This document shows positions 55,351 through 63,959 of a stretch of DNA of 64,000 bases, piece by piece (the first letter of the stretch is position 1; the number at the start of each line of letters is the position of its first letter). Source of the DNA: Prevotella sp. GTDB taxonomy: Bacteria > Bacteroidota > Bacteroidia > Bacteroidales > Bacteroidaceae. The notes below the pieces were generated by a model that did not search any database, was not told the DNA's origin, and saw only the letters and a list, made by a program, of their open reading frames with translations. Position numbers and translations under genes: made by a program. The stretch is taken from positions 83,488 through 147,487 of the forward strand of contig JAEEJK010000046.1 of NCBI GenBank assembly GCA_016281815.1, read 5' to 3'.

Positions 55351-56100
55351 ATGAAGAAGATGATGACCTTGGTGATGATGATGACGATAGCCATCTCCGC
55401 CGCAGCAATGCCGTACAACACCGCACGCAACGAGGCCCTTTATCTTTCTGACAAGATGGCCTACGAACTCGGACTGACAGCAACACAATATGAGGCAGTG
55501 TATGAGATCAACCTCGACTACCTGCTCAATGTAGATACCCGCGCCGACGTGTTCGGATTCTGGTGGGAAGTTCGCAACCGCGACCTGCGCCTCGTGCTCA
55601 GCACCTTGCAGTACGACCGCTTCATGGCCAGTGAGTGGTTCTACCGTCCCGTCATCTGGGGCACTGGCGGCTGGACCTTCTCCATCTACACCCGCTACGG
55701 TGTCGGAAGGATGTTCTTCGACCGTCCCGCAGTGTTCGTGACCTTCAAGGGTGGCCATAGCAGCAGGGGCACAAGCCACTATGCCAGACACCATTTCGAC
55801 AGACCCAATCCTCCCAAAGGACATGGACACAATCCTCCGATGGGACATGGCAACAACAACAATAATAATATCCACAACAACAATAACCATAACAACGGAA
55901 ACTGGAACCACAACGGCAACCGTCACATGACGGGTAATGGCAACCACAACCCCTCGATGGGTGGCGCTTTTGGCAACAACCACCGCAGCGGGTCGGCCAC
56001 TACTCCCAGCCGCACCTTCGGCAGCCATTCTTCAGGCAACGTGGCCAGCAATGGCAACACTGCTCCCAGGAGAGTCTTCGGAGGTGGTGCCCGCAGGTAA
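55351..56100 (+). CDS. Exported protein with Asn/His/Gly-rich tail
   Basis: A 249-residue protein with a signal peptide (MMTLVMMMTIAISAAAMP). Residues 25-115 are helical and carry LGLTATQYEAVYEINLDYLL and LVLSTLQYDRFMA, the same pattern as the 120-residue protein at 49446-49808. Residues about 116-155 form a short globular part. The last 90 residues are of low complexity: GHGNNNNNNIHNNNNHNNGN, then Ser/Thr/Arg. The His/Asn tail may bind metal or stay unfolded in the envelope. The function is unknown. Confidence 0.75.
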   Translation: MKKMMTLVMMMTIAISAAAMPYNTARNEALYLSDKMAYELGLTATQYEAVYEINLDYLLNVDTRADVFGFWWEVRNRDLRLVLSTLQYDRFMASEWFYRPVIWGTGGWTFSIYTRYGVGRMFFDRPAVFVTFKGGHSSRGTSHYARHHFDRPNPPKGHGHNPPMGHGNNNNNNIHNNNNHNNGNWNHNGNRHMTGNGNHNPSMGGAFGNNHRSGSATTPSRTFGSHSSGNVASNGNTAPRRVFGGGARR

Positions 56101-56144
56101 GCGCTTACACTACATACACAGCATGGGCAACCATGATGCACTCA

Positions 56145-56184
56145 CAATTTCCCACACCCTCGCTTTTGAGGGTGTGGGATTTTT
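56145..56184 (+). terminator. Rho-independent terminator
   Basis: CCCACACCCTC (56151-56161) and GAGGGTGTGGG (56168-56178) form a perfect 11-bp stem with a six-base loop, followed by ATTTTTC. Confidence 0.88.
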
Positions 56185-56264
56185 CTTCCTGTTCACTTGT
56201 TTACACAAAAAAGGGCGGCCATAAAGATTTGCCGAGTAGATGAAGGATTGAATAAAAATTTTTG

Positions 56265-56272
56265 TATCTTTG
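56265..56272 (+). promoter_or_regulatory. -7 box of the GH127 gene
   Basis: TATCTTTG fits TAnnTTTG, 30 bases before ATG 56303. Confidence 0.5.
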
Positions 56273-56302
56273 CTGCATCTTTACGATAAACACATCATAT
56301 CA

Positions 56303-58783
56303 ATGAACAGAATTCTTGTATCGACAACAGCCTTATGCTGCATGGCAACTGTCCTATTATGCGGTTTTTCCGTCAATGCCATCGCTCAAAGCAACAGCAA
56401 GTTCATGACAGTAAAGGTGACCGGCATCCAGCCGCAAGGCTGGCTGAAGACGATGCTTTGGCGGCAGCACGACGGACTGACAGGACACCCCGAGGCACTC
56501 TCATACCCCTATAACTCATGCCTATGGGCAGGTGAGATTTCTCGTCCGGACGAAAGTTACGGCGACAACTGGTGGCGCTACGAACAAACAGCCTACTACA
56601 CTGAGGGACTGCTGAAGTTAGGCTATGAGTTGGGGGCAGAAAAGATGGTGAGCAAAGCGATGGAAGGCATAGAATATACGTTGGAGCACCCCAACGAGCG
56701 CGGTACGCTGGGCAACTCCACGTTGGAGGGCATTACGTGGCCCATGTCGGTATTCTTCCGCGTGCTGCAAGCCAAGTATGAGCATGACGGAGACGAACGC
56801 ATACCACAGGCACTGGAGAAGCATTACCTGAACTTCACCCCGCAGCAACTGGCAGGAGGCATTGTCGGCGGGCGAAACATCATGTCAATTGAGGGCATCC
56901 TTTGGACCTATGGCAAGACGGGCAACACAAAACTGCTGCAACTGGCTGAGGATGCCTGGGCCATGCAGGACAAGTTCGCCGTGGACGAGACAGCCATCCT
57001 CAGCGACGAACCGTTCTATATGCACGGCGTGACATTCTCAGAAATGCTGAAGTTGCCGTTGTTGCTCTACGCCTACACCGGCAAGCAGCACTACCTTGAC
57101 CTTGCGATGACCGCTGTCCGAAAGGTGGAGCGTGAGTCGATGCTGCCCGACGGCGTGCCTTCAAGTGCGGAATTCCTGTTGGGCAACGGCATTGGCGTGA
57201 GCCACGAAACATGCGTCATTGTGGACTACACATGGACGCTGAGCCACTTCCTGCAGGTGACGGGCATGGCAGAGTGGGCGGACAAAATAGAGCAGGCGGT
57301 CTATAACGCTGGCATGGGAGCCATCACGAAGGATTTCCGCTCGTTGCAGTATTTCTCGTCAGTCAATCAGTTCATCGCCACGGGTACGTCAAACCATAAC
57401 ATCTACAAGCACGGCTCCACATGGATGGCTTACCGTCCGACCCATGAGACAGAGTGCTGTTCTGGCAATGTGAACCGCTTGTTGCCCAACTTCGTGGGAC
57501 GAATGTGGATGACAGATGCCGATGGTGGTGCCGTGGCAGCCATCTACGGACCAAGTCAGGCGTCCTTCCCGACGGACAAGGGCGATGTGACCATCAAGTG
57601 CGAGACGGACTATCCTTTCACCGAGACACTGACCTTCACCATCAGCGGAGCAGAGGGAGCCGGCATCCCCTTGACACTGCGCATCCCCACGTGGTGCACG
57701 GGTGCCTCCGTGGCCTTCAACGGCACGTCAGTCGATTTGCCCCTGCCCGCCGGGACGTTCATAAAACTGCCTGAGGCGGTGAAGAGCGGCGACGTTGTCA
57801 CGCTGACCTTGCCCATGACGACAGAGAAAAAGACCCTCCAAGGGCAGGGCATATACTTCCAACGCGGTCCGCTGCTCTATGCCTATGCCATCCCGCAACA
57901 GAAAAATGAGGACACGGAGGAATATGAAAACATGCACGGCAAAAAGCCCGAGGATCCAGATTTCAAATGCTGGAACATCACGCCGACAGGGAATTTCAAC
58001 TATGCCTACGCTGATGACGGGCAGGACGTGGGTGTCGTCTACCCAACTATCGAGGAAATCGGCGGCACCATTCCTTTCGACCGCGATTATACACCCGTGA
58101 ATCTGCGCATCCCCGTGAAGCAGATTGAATGGAACCTGGAGGACGGCCGCTACACTCCCGATCTGCCAGAGCAAGGGCACCTCAACATAAAGAGCAACGA
58201 GAGGGAATACATCAACCTCGTGCCATATGGTTGCACCGAACTGCGCCTTACCGTATTCCCCGATGCCGATGCCAAACCAATGCCCACACCTGAGGTTCCG
58301 GATTATGGTCAACCTGCCGATGCACCTGATTGTGTAGCGGTTGTTTACGACTGCGACTACGTCTATTTCGAGGAGCCCCGATTCTGCTGGGACGAGCCCA
58401 TCTACTGCAAGGTGCGCATGAAGGACGGCACCACCGACTTGCATAGCAACAAGGACGGCAATCTTTGTGAACTCGTTGGCACCACCAACAACGGTCGTAA
58501 GATTTGGCGCTGGGTGGGTTCGGATGGCATGACACCACCTCCCGTGGAACTCATCTTCACCAACCACGACCTGCTCACCCACGTCATGCCTTTCGTCAGC
58601 GGAGGCTACTACAATTACGATCGACTGTTATACATAACAGGTCAAGAAACAGGAGTAACGACCGAGAATGCAAAGGCCAACACGGATAATGTCTGGTACG
58701 ACCTCAGCGGGCGCAAGTTCTTTGGCAGACCCACCGAAAAGGGCATCTATATCCATAAAGACAAAAAACATCTGAACCACTAA
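56303..58783 (+). CDS. GH127-family (DUF1680) beta-L-arabinofuranosidase
   Basis: An 826-residue exported enzyme from ATG 56303; the signal peptide ends near NAIAQ. An (alpha/alpha)6 barrel spans residues about 35-460. The zinc-cysteine active site of GH127 is visible: Glu and Cys in SHETCVIVDYTW, and the Cys pair in HETECCSGNVNRLLPNF. Beta-rich domains follow (ITLRIPTW-like LTLRIPTWCTGASVAF), then a C-terminal extension of about 120 residues. The final YDLSGRKFFGRPTEKGIYIH tail resembles those of two other secreted proteins here. It removes beta-linked L-arabinofuranose from plant polymers or glycoproteins; the exact linkage cannot be told. Confidence 0.9.
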   Translation: MNRILVSTTALCCMATVLLCGFSVNAIAQSNSKFMTVKVTGIQPQGWLKTMLWRQHDGLTGHPEALSYPYNSCLWAGEISRPDESYGDNWWRYEQTAYYTEGLLKLGYELGAEKMVSKAMEGIEYTLEHPNERGTLGNSTLEGITWPMSVFFRVLQAKYEHDGDERIPQALEKHYLNFTPQQLAGGIVGGRNIMSIEGILWTYGKTGNTKLLQLAEDAWAMQDKFAVDETAILSDEPFYMHGVTFSEMLKLPLLLYAYTGKQHYLDLAMTAVRKVERESMLPDGVPSSAEFLLGNGIGVSHETCVIVDYTWTLSHFLQVTGMAEWADKIEQAVYNAGMGAITKDFRSLQYFSSVNQFIATGTSNHNIYKHGSTWMAYRPTHETECCSGNVNRLLPNFVGRMWMTDADGGAVAAIYGPSQASFPTDKGDVTIKCETDYPFTETLTFTISGAEGAGIPLTLRIPTWCTGASVAFNGTSVDLPLPAGTFIKLPEAVKSGDVVTLTLPMTTEKKTLQGQGIYFQRGPLLYAYAIPQQKNEDTEEYENMHGKKPEDPDFKCWNITPTGNFNYAYADDGQDVGVVYPTIEEIGGTIPFDRDYTPVNLRIPVKQIEWNLEDGRYTPDLPEQGHLNIKSNEREYINLVPYGCTELRLTVFPDADAKPMPTPEVPDYGQPADAPDCVAVVYDCDYVYFEEPRFCWDEPIYCKVRMKDGTTDLHSNKDGNLCELVGTTNNGRKIWRWVGSDGMTPPPVELIFTNHDLLTHVMPFVSGGYYNYDRLLYITGQETGVTTENAKANTDNVWYDLSGRKFFGRPTEKGIYIHKDKKHLNH

Positions 58784-58869
58784 GCATCATGCCATTATTT
58801 CCGCCGAAGTATTTTGGCCGTAATGTGCAAAAGTGACAATATAAATACGAGTACAAACTAAAATAATCC

Positions 58870-58925
58870 AAAAATTATTCAGCCGTTTAAAGTAAAAATT
58901 GTATTTTTGCGGCTGAATAATTTTT
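58870..58925. other. 16-bp inverted repeat around a promoter
   Basis: AAAAATTATTCAGCCG (58870-58885) and CGGCTGAATAATTTTT (58910-58925) pair perfectly. The 24-base loop contains the -7 box TATTTTTG (58902-58909). One more T and G follow the right arm. It can act as a terminator for the GH127 transcript and as the promoter of the next gene. Confidence 0.8.
58902..58909 (+). promoter_or_regulatory. -7 box of the ATPase gene, inside an inverted repeat
   Basis: TATTTTTG fits TAnnTTTG. It lies 23 bases before ATG 58933, and the start site would fall in the right arm. Confidence 0.55.
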
Positions 58926-58932
58926 TGTATTT

Positions 58933-60393
58933 ATGAAAAATCTAATCGTTGCAAGAGAAAAGGAGCAGGCTGTGTTTGAGCGACTTCTGAACGAGCCAAC
59001 AGCTCAGATGTTGATAGTGTATGGCCGCAGAAGAGTAGGAAAAACGTTTCTGGTGAGGGAATATTTTGAAGATCATTTTGCTTTTAAGCATACTGCTGTT
59101 TCTCCTATGGAACTGAAGAATCACAACAAGGATGGGGAATTGCTCTATCGTATACAACTGAAAGAGTTTGCAGCCTCACTTCGTAAGTATGGAAGCAAAG
59201 ACGAGAACCCCATCAAGGATTGGTTTGAGGCTTTCCATAGGTTGGAGGCACTGTTGGAGAAGAAACGCGGCAAGGGTAAAATGGTGATGTTCATTGATGA
59301 ACTTCCATGGCTGGACACGCCAAGAGCTAATTTCCTTTCGGCTTTCGAACATTTCTGGAACGATTGGGGTTCGGGAAAACATAATTTACTGCTTGTCGTG
59401 TGCGGCAGCGCGACGAGTTGGATGCTTGATAACCTAATTAATAACAAGGGAGGTTTGTATGGAAGAACGAATTGCGAGATGCATCTGCATCCGTTTTCCC
59501 TAACAGAGACTGAGATGTACCTGCATCAGCGAGGCGTAACGCTTGATCGATACGATGTGGTGCAAACGTATATGCTGACGGGTGGCGTGGCTTACTATCT
59601 GTCATATTTCCAGCCTGGAGTGTCACTGGCAGAGAATATAGATGCGGTTTTCTTTGCAGAGAATGGATTTCTACAGACAGAGTATGACCGGCTGTTTACG
59701 TCGTTGTTTGCCGATAACGAAGGCTATCGTCGGATTGTGGAGGTTCTGAGTGGAAATCGTTATGGTCTAACACGCGAAGTGCTGGCAAAGAAAGCGGGAA
59801 TCTCCTTGGGTGGTACGCTGAGTAATATGTTGAAAGCCTTGGTGAAGAACGACCTGGTGACAACGTACTGGAACTTCGGTGAGTCGAAAAGAACACAACA
59901 TTACAAACTGACAGATATGTTCTGCCTTTTCTATTTGGGATTTGTACAGAAGAATCCATCGAACAACAGAACGTACTGGTATGACAATCAAAACAGCCCG
60001 AAGTTGAACTCGTGGCGTGGACGTGCATTCGAAGATGTATGCTTTGTACATCAGATGGAAATAAAGAAGGCATTGGGTATAAGCGGTGTGCAGGCAGAGG
60101 TGTATCCGTGGCATGCGACGACAGAGGGGAATGTTCCAGGTGCGCAGATTGACATGCTGATAGACCGAGCAGACAGGGTGCTGAACCTCTGCGAAATGAA
60201 GTTTTTTCAAGATGAATTTGTTATATCAAAGGATTATGATGAACGGCTGCGTCGGAAAATTTCCAGATTGCAAAAGGAAACTGATGGCAAACGAAATGTG
60301 CAGGTCACGTTGGTTACAACGTTCGGCTTGAAAAAGAACATGTATAGCAGCCGCGTACAGCGAATTGTAACACTGGACGGGCTATTCAAGTGA
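58933..60393 (+). CDS. AAA-family ATPase with C-terminal DUF234/nuclease-like domain
   Basis: A 486-residue protein of the prokaryotic/archaeal ATPase family. Walker A is YGRRRVGKTFLVREYF (about residues 30-45), Walker B is KMVMFIDELPWLD, and sensor 1 is LLLVVCGSATSWM. A winged-helix part follows (GLTREVLAKKAGISLGGTL). The C-terminus has the DUF234/PD-(D/E)XK-like pattern GAQIDMLIDRADRVLNLCEMKF. These proteins are common, poorly understood and often found in accessory regions. It differs from the ATPase at 15792-17399 in family but shares the ATPase-plus-nuclease layout. Confidence 0.9.
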   Translation: MKNLIVAREKEQAVFERLLNEPTAQMLIVYGRRRVGKTFLVREYFEDHFAFKHTAVSPMELKNHNKDGELLYRIQLKEFAASLRKYGSKDENPIKDWFEAFHRLEALLEKKRGKGKMVMFIDELPWLDTPRANFLSAFEHFWNDWGSGKHNLLLVVCGSATSWMLDNLINNKGGLYGRTNCEMHLHPFSLTETEMYLHQRGVTLDRYDVVQTYMLTGGVAYYLSYFQPGVSLAENIDAVFFAENGFLQTEYDRLFTSLFADNEGYRRIVEVLSGNRYGLTREVLAKKAGISLGGTLSNMLKALVKNDLVTTYWNFGESKRTQHYKLTDMFCLFYLGFVQKNPSNNRTYWYDNQNSPKLNSWRGRAFEDVCFVHQMEIKKALGISGVQAEVYPWHATTEGNVPGAQIDMLIDRADRVLNLCEMKFFQDEFVISKDYDERLRRKISRLQKETDGKRNVQVTLVTTFGLKKNMYSSRVQRIVTLDGLFK

Positions 60394-60411
60394 ATCCGTA
60401 AGTTATCAACA

Positions 60412-61275
60412 TTAATAGAGAATTTTTTTGTTGGACGCAGAACAACCGTCGGCACATTCATGGGCAATTTTAGCAAGTATTTTCCATCCATGCCTCATGA
60501 CCAACCTCTCATGATGCTCTTCCCTACAGGTAGGACAATAGCATCTTAGTTCCCAATAACCAACAGAGTTAACCGATCCAGCGAACATGGTGACCAATGA
60601 CTCTTCTCCGCATTTTGGGCATGGAATCCGGAATTCAGGATGTTCCCAGCAACGGACGAGGGTGGCAATAGATATATTTCTGCTATAAGCACAGGCACCA
60701 AGTCCACCTGCCGAGAAATGGGTAATGATGCTATCATACTCCTCAGGATGGGCAAGAATATCAGCCCGGTGCTCATAGACTTCAGAAAACGTCCAATCCT
60801 TCTGCTTAGGCATCTCCTTTTCTTCTATCTTAGAGAGATTCTTCTCCAACACCCTTAATCTCCTTTCAGATTCTTCCAGGCGGTGCTGAGTACTTGCCAG
60901 CATCATCTTATATTGACTGATTTCGCTTGTCACTTGCCTTATCAGATGCTCTAAAGCCGCTTTTTTAGAATGATAAGCATTATATACGCCCACCTCATCT
61001 CCATTCTCCAAGAAGAGCCTATTTTTAGCAATGGCTCCCTCTGTCGCTTTCATCTCCACGATCTTTGAACGCTTGATGACATAACTCGAGTCAAGGTAAT
61101 ACCACACCACATCACCTTTGCTAAAACCATGAACCCAATCATATTCCCCAATAAAGCACGAAAGACCTTCCTCAGAAGGATTGCCTTCCTTCATGTCTTC
61201 TGGGGTGTTCAATATGTCATCGCAGTTTGAATTCGTCAGTCCGAACTCTCCATTTACATCCTTGTTGTCTGCCAT
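60412..61275 (-). CDS. Uncharacterised protein with coiled coil and zinc ribbon
   Basis: A 287-residue protein with no signal peptide. Residues 1-40 are acidic and probably disordered. Residues 45-100 look like a small beta barrel (FSKGDVVWYYLDSSYVIKRS, NGDEVGVYNA). Residues about 105-152 are a heptad-rich coiled coil. The C-terminus has a four-cysteine zinc ribbon: Cys219-x2-Cys222 (CPKCG) and Cys247-x2-Cys250 (CPTC). I recognise no family. The ribbon suggests nucleic-acid or protein binding. It converges on the ATPase gene with an 18-base gap and is divergent from the 307-residue gene. Confidence 0.75.
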   Translation of the reverse strand: MADNKDVNGEFGLTNSNCDDILNTPEDMKEGNPSEEGLSCFIGEYDWVHGFSKGDVVWYYLDSSYVIKRSKIVEMKATEGAIAKNRLFLENGDEVGVYNAYHSKKAALEHLIRQVTSEISQYKMMLASTQHRLEESERRLRVLEKNLSKIEEKEMPKQKDWTFSEVYEHRADILAHPEEYDSIITHFSAGGLGACAYSRNISIATLVRCWEHPEFRIPCPKCGEESLVTMFAGSVNSVGYWELRCYCPTCREEHHERLVMRHGWKILAKIAHECADGCSASNKKILY

Positions 61276-61299
61276 TTCTTCTCTATTTTAATTTCTTCG

Positions 61300-61307
61300 C
61301 AAAGGTA
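61300..61307 (-). promoter_or_regulatory. -7 box of the coiled-coil/zinc-ribbon gene
   Basis: The minus strand reads TACCTTTG, 24 bases before ATG 61275. Confidence 0.5.
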
Positions 61308-61412
61308 TGTGCTTTATTTTAAAATGTTGTTCTCCATATAGGTATAAAAACGACAACCTGCTTTTTGTTAGATTCATCGAGGCAAACATGCGGAATTTTG
61401 AGGAAAAATGAC

Positions 61413-61420
61413 TAATTTTG
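61413..61420 (+). promoter_or_regulatory. -7 box of the 307-residue gene
   Basis: TAATTTTG fits TAnnTTTG, about 52 bases before ATG 61473. Confidence 0.5.
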
Positions 61421-61472
61421 CACTTAAGTTAAACATACTGACCATTATCCCTTACCAAGAAAGACGGAAAAG

Positions 61473-62396
61473 ATGAACGTAGAAGAGAAAACCCCATTAT
61501 GGCTGGATCTGAGGAAGGAGTATATCGATGACAACTTCCCCAAACTTCAGGAATACCTGAAAGGATGTTCCATCAACAAGACAAAGGACTCATTCTTTAC
61601 CATTACCATCGAACTGATGAGACAGCGAGTGGAAGACTTGCTGAATACAATCTCCACGCGGCCACTCTATCATGAGGAGGTGGATAGGAAGACATTGGAG
61701 TTTCATGTCAGTCTTTTGGCCACATATCTCTTGGCCGACGGTGACCATCCGTTGGCCCTCCCCGCCTACCTTGCTTTCATGGGAGAACTGCGGGCAATGA
61801 ACCCCCATTGGTCGGACAACATTATCAAGGCTTCCTTCGAGCGGTTGCAGCATGAAAAAGTGACCACTCTCGGTTTCGGATGGAACGACCTGTCCAAAAT
61901 CGGGTCAGACCTCTTCGCATACAATTCCAGCAACTTGGTAAGATTTGAGTCACCCATCACCAAGTCTTTGGTCCTGTCGAAGTACGGCACCGCCATGCTG
62001 ACATCCACAGGCTTGCTGCTGACTTGCCTGCCTAAGTCAGAGTCGAAGAAACTGTCCAAGAACGGAGCAACCTCGCTGGATACTGGCTTAGGCGTAGCGC
62101 TGTTGACATCCTCATCTGAGAAACTGAAACAGAGTGTTGAGAGCAATCCTGTGGATATCGACGAGTTCACCAATGGATTCATCACCCTTCAGGAGAAGGT
62201 GCAGAACAAGCCCTTGGAAGTTAAACTCAAAGAATATTTCAATGGTGATGAAGCCATTATCAGGATTGACTCCATCGACCGCAGCGGCACGATGCATGTC
62301 ACGACCATCGACTCAGCCTACAAGCCCATCATCGGTTACATCAAGTTCGAGAAGCCCAGTATCGTCTATTACTATCTGAAGTTTCCCACCCTTTGA
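61473..62396 (+). CDS. Uncharacterised cytoplasmic protein
   Basis: A 307-residue protein with no signal peptide or membrane segment. The first 130 residues are helical (LDLRKEYIDDNFPKLQEYLK, FTITIELMRQRVEDLLNTI). The last 60 residues are beta-rich (GDEAIIRIDSIDRSG, IIGYIKFEKPSIVYYYLKF) and could form an OB- or S1-like fold. I recognise no family. It is divergent from the zinc-ribbon gene across a 197-base gap, and its stop lies about 120 bases before a transposase gene. Confidence 0.7.
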   Translation: MNVEEKTPLWLDLRKEYIDDNFPKLQEYLKGCSINKTKDSFFTITIELMRQRVEDLLNTISTRPLYHEEVDRKTLEFHVSLLATYLLADGDHPLALPAYLAFMGELRAMNPHWSDNIIKASFERLQHEKVTTLGFGWNDLSKIGSDLFAYNSSNLVRFESPITKSLVLSKYGTAMLTSTGLLLTCLPKSESKKLSKNGATSLDTGLGVALLTSSSEKLKQSVESNPVDIDEFTNGFITLQEKVQNKPLEVKLKEYFNGDEAIIRIDSIDRSGTMHVTTIDSAYKPIIGYIKFEKPSIVYYYLKFPTL

Positions 62397-62469
62397 GACC
62401 ATGTATCAAACTATAAAAATGAGGTGAAAATAGTATAGAAAACAAAACAGAAATCGGGATAAATTTCGT

Positions 62470-62477
62470 AATTTTGT
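62470..62477 (+). promoter_or_regulatory. -7 box of the transposase gene
   Basis: TAATTTTG fits TAnnTTTG, about 42 bases before ATG 62520. Confidence 0.45.
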
Positions 62478-62519
62478 AGGGTACTAATCAACAAAATCGA
62501 AGCCATCCAAATTTCTGTT

Positions 62520-63959
62520 ATGATTGCAAATTTAGACAAAATCTGCGAGATGCACAAGCTTCTGAGCAACAAAAATCGTGTCAACGACGACCTCATGTCA
62601 CTTTTCGGCCGTTTCGGTCTGCACCAGTCACTCCGCCGTCTGGGCATGGAGAAGCAGCAGGGCATCTCGGCCGTACAGCTCATCATCTCGCTTTGCCTGT
62701 TCAGGGTCAACGGGGAGTCAATATTCAGCATCTACAAGAAGGATTTCCACTCGCTTCTCCTGACGGGGAAGAACTGCTACTACCGCTTGCTCAACCGTGA
62801 CGCAATGGACTGGCGCACCCTGCTCTTGCGCATGGCCGTGAGGTTCCTGGCCATCCTGCGAAAAGAGGGAGCAGAGGAGACCGAACATCCCCGTTGTTAC
62901 ATCGTGGATGACACGACTTTGGAGAAAGCGGGTGTTTCCATGGAGGGTGTCAGCCGCGTGTTCGACCACGTGAAGCACAAGTGCGTGCTGGGCTACAAGC
63001 TGTTGCTTCTCGCCTTCTTCGATGGTCGGTCAACCATCCCTGTGGACTTCTCCCTGCACCGGGAGAAAGGAGAGGAAAAGAACTACGGCTTGAGCGAAGA
63101 GGAAAGGGGTGGACAGTACAAGAAGAAGAGGGAGTCCTCCACCCCCAACCACAAGAGGTTCAAGGAGTTGGACACCAAGAAAATGGCCAACGCCCTGGAT
63201 ATGATGAGGCGTGCGTGGAAAGCCGGCCTCCGCGCCACATACGCACTATGCGACAGTTGGTTCACCTATGAGAATTTCATACATGGGGTGAGGAGCATCG
63301 GTGACGGCAGCGTGCATTTTCTCGGCATGGGGAAGATGGACAATAGGAAGTATTACGTCCGGGGATTCCATCACAACGTGTATCAGATGATATCATACTA
63401 TGAGCGGAAAGAGGCGAAGCGGGACTGGGTGTACAACTACACATATTTCCGTGTCATGGGGAGGATGGGCGACGAGACCGTGCGCATATTCTTCATCAGG
63501 TATGGTTCCAACAGGAATTGGAACATCATCATCACGACCGACCTAAATATGGACATCAAGAAATGCTTCGAGACATACCAGATAAGATGGAATATCGAGG
63601 TCCTCATGAAAGAGAGCAAAGGGTATCTCGGACTTGGGAAATACCAAGGGCGGGACTTTGACGGACAGATTGCAGACTGCACGCTCTGCTACATGACATA
63701 CATGGTCATGGCCTTGGACAAGCGGCTGAACGACTACGAGACGTTCGGAGAATTGTTCAAGGAGCAGAGACAGGACCTGATGGCACTCACGCTTTGGCAG
63801 AGGGTGCTGGACATCATCAGGAGAATCATGAACGCCCTCGCTGAGCTGATTGGCATATCCGCAGAGGAACTTGTGGACAATATCATCAGGGACGAGAAAT
63901 CTCTCGAAAAATACAATGTCATGATTGACGCTCTTGAACAGCTTGACAAGGCTGCTTGA
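62520..63959 (+). CDS. IS4-family transposase
   Basis: A 479-residue DDE transposase. The first Asp is in YIVDDTTLEKAGV, the second in YALCDSWFTYENF. The Glu lies in the IS4 signature YQIRWNIEVLMKESKGYLGL (Y-x2-R-x3-E-x6-K). The frame is intact with no frameshift, so the element may be active. The N-terminal SLFGRFGLHQSLRRLGMEKQ region is of the type seen in many Bacteroidales IS4 elements. Confidence 0.93.
   Translation: MIANLDKICEMHKLLSNKNRVNDDLMSLFGRFGLHQSLRRLGMEKQQGISAVQLIISLCLFRVNGESIFSIYKKDFHSLLLTGKNCYYRLLNRDAMDWRTLLLRMAVRFLAILRKEGAEETEHPRCYIVDDTTLEKAGVSMEGVSRVFDHVKHKCVLGYKLLLLAFFDGRSTIPVDFSLHREKGEEKNYGLSEEERGGQYKKKRESSTPNHKRFKELDTKKMANALDMMRRAWKAGLRATYALCDSWFTYENFIHGVRSIGDGSVHFLGMGKMDNRKYYVRGFHHNVYQMISYYERKEAKRDWVYNYTYFRVMGRMGDETVRIFFIRYGSNRNWNIIITTDLNMDIKKCFETYQIRWNIEVLMKESKGYLGLGKYQGRDFDGQIADCTLCYMTYMVMALDKRLNDYETFGELFKEQRQDLMALTLWQRVLDIIRRIMNALAELIGISAEELVDNIIRDEKSLEKYNVMIDALEQLDKAA

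Noticed and set aside
58870..58925. Invertible (phase-variable) promoter
   Set aside because: Although an inverted repeat flanks a promoter, the enclosed segment is only 24 bases, far shorter than known invertible segments, and no recombinase gene is near. Kept as a terminator/promoter hybrid instead.
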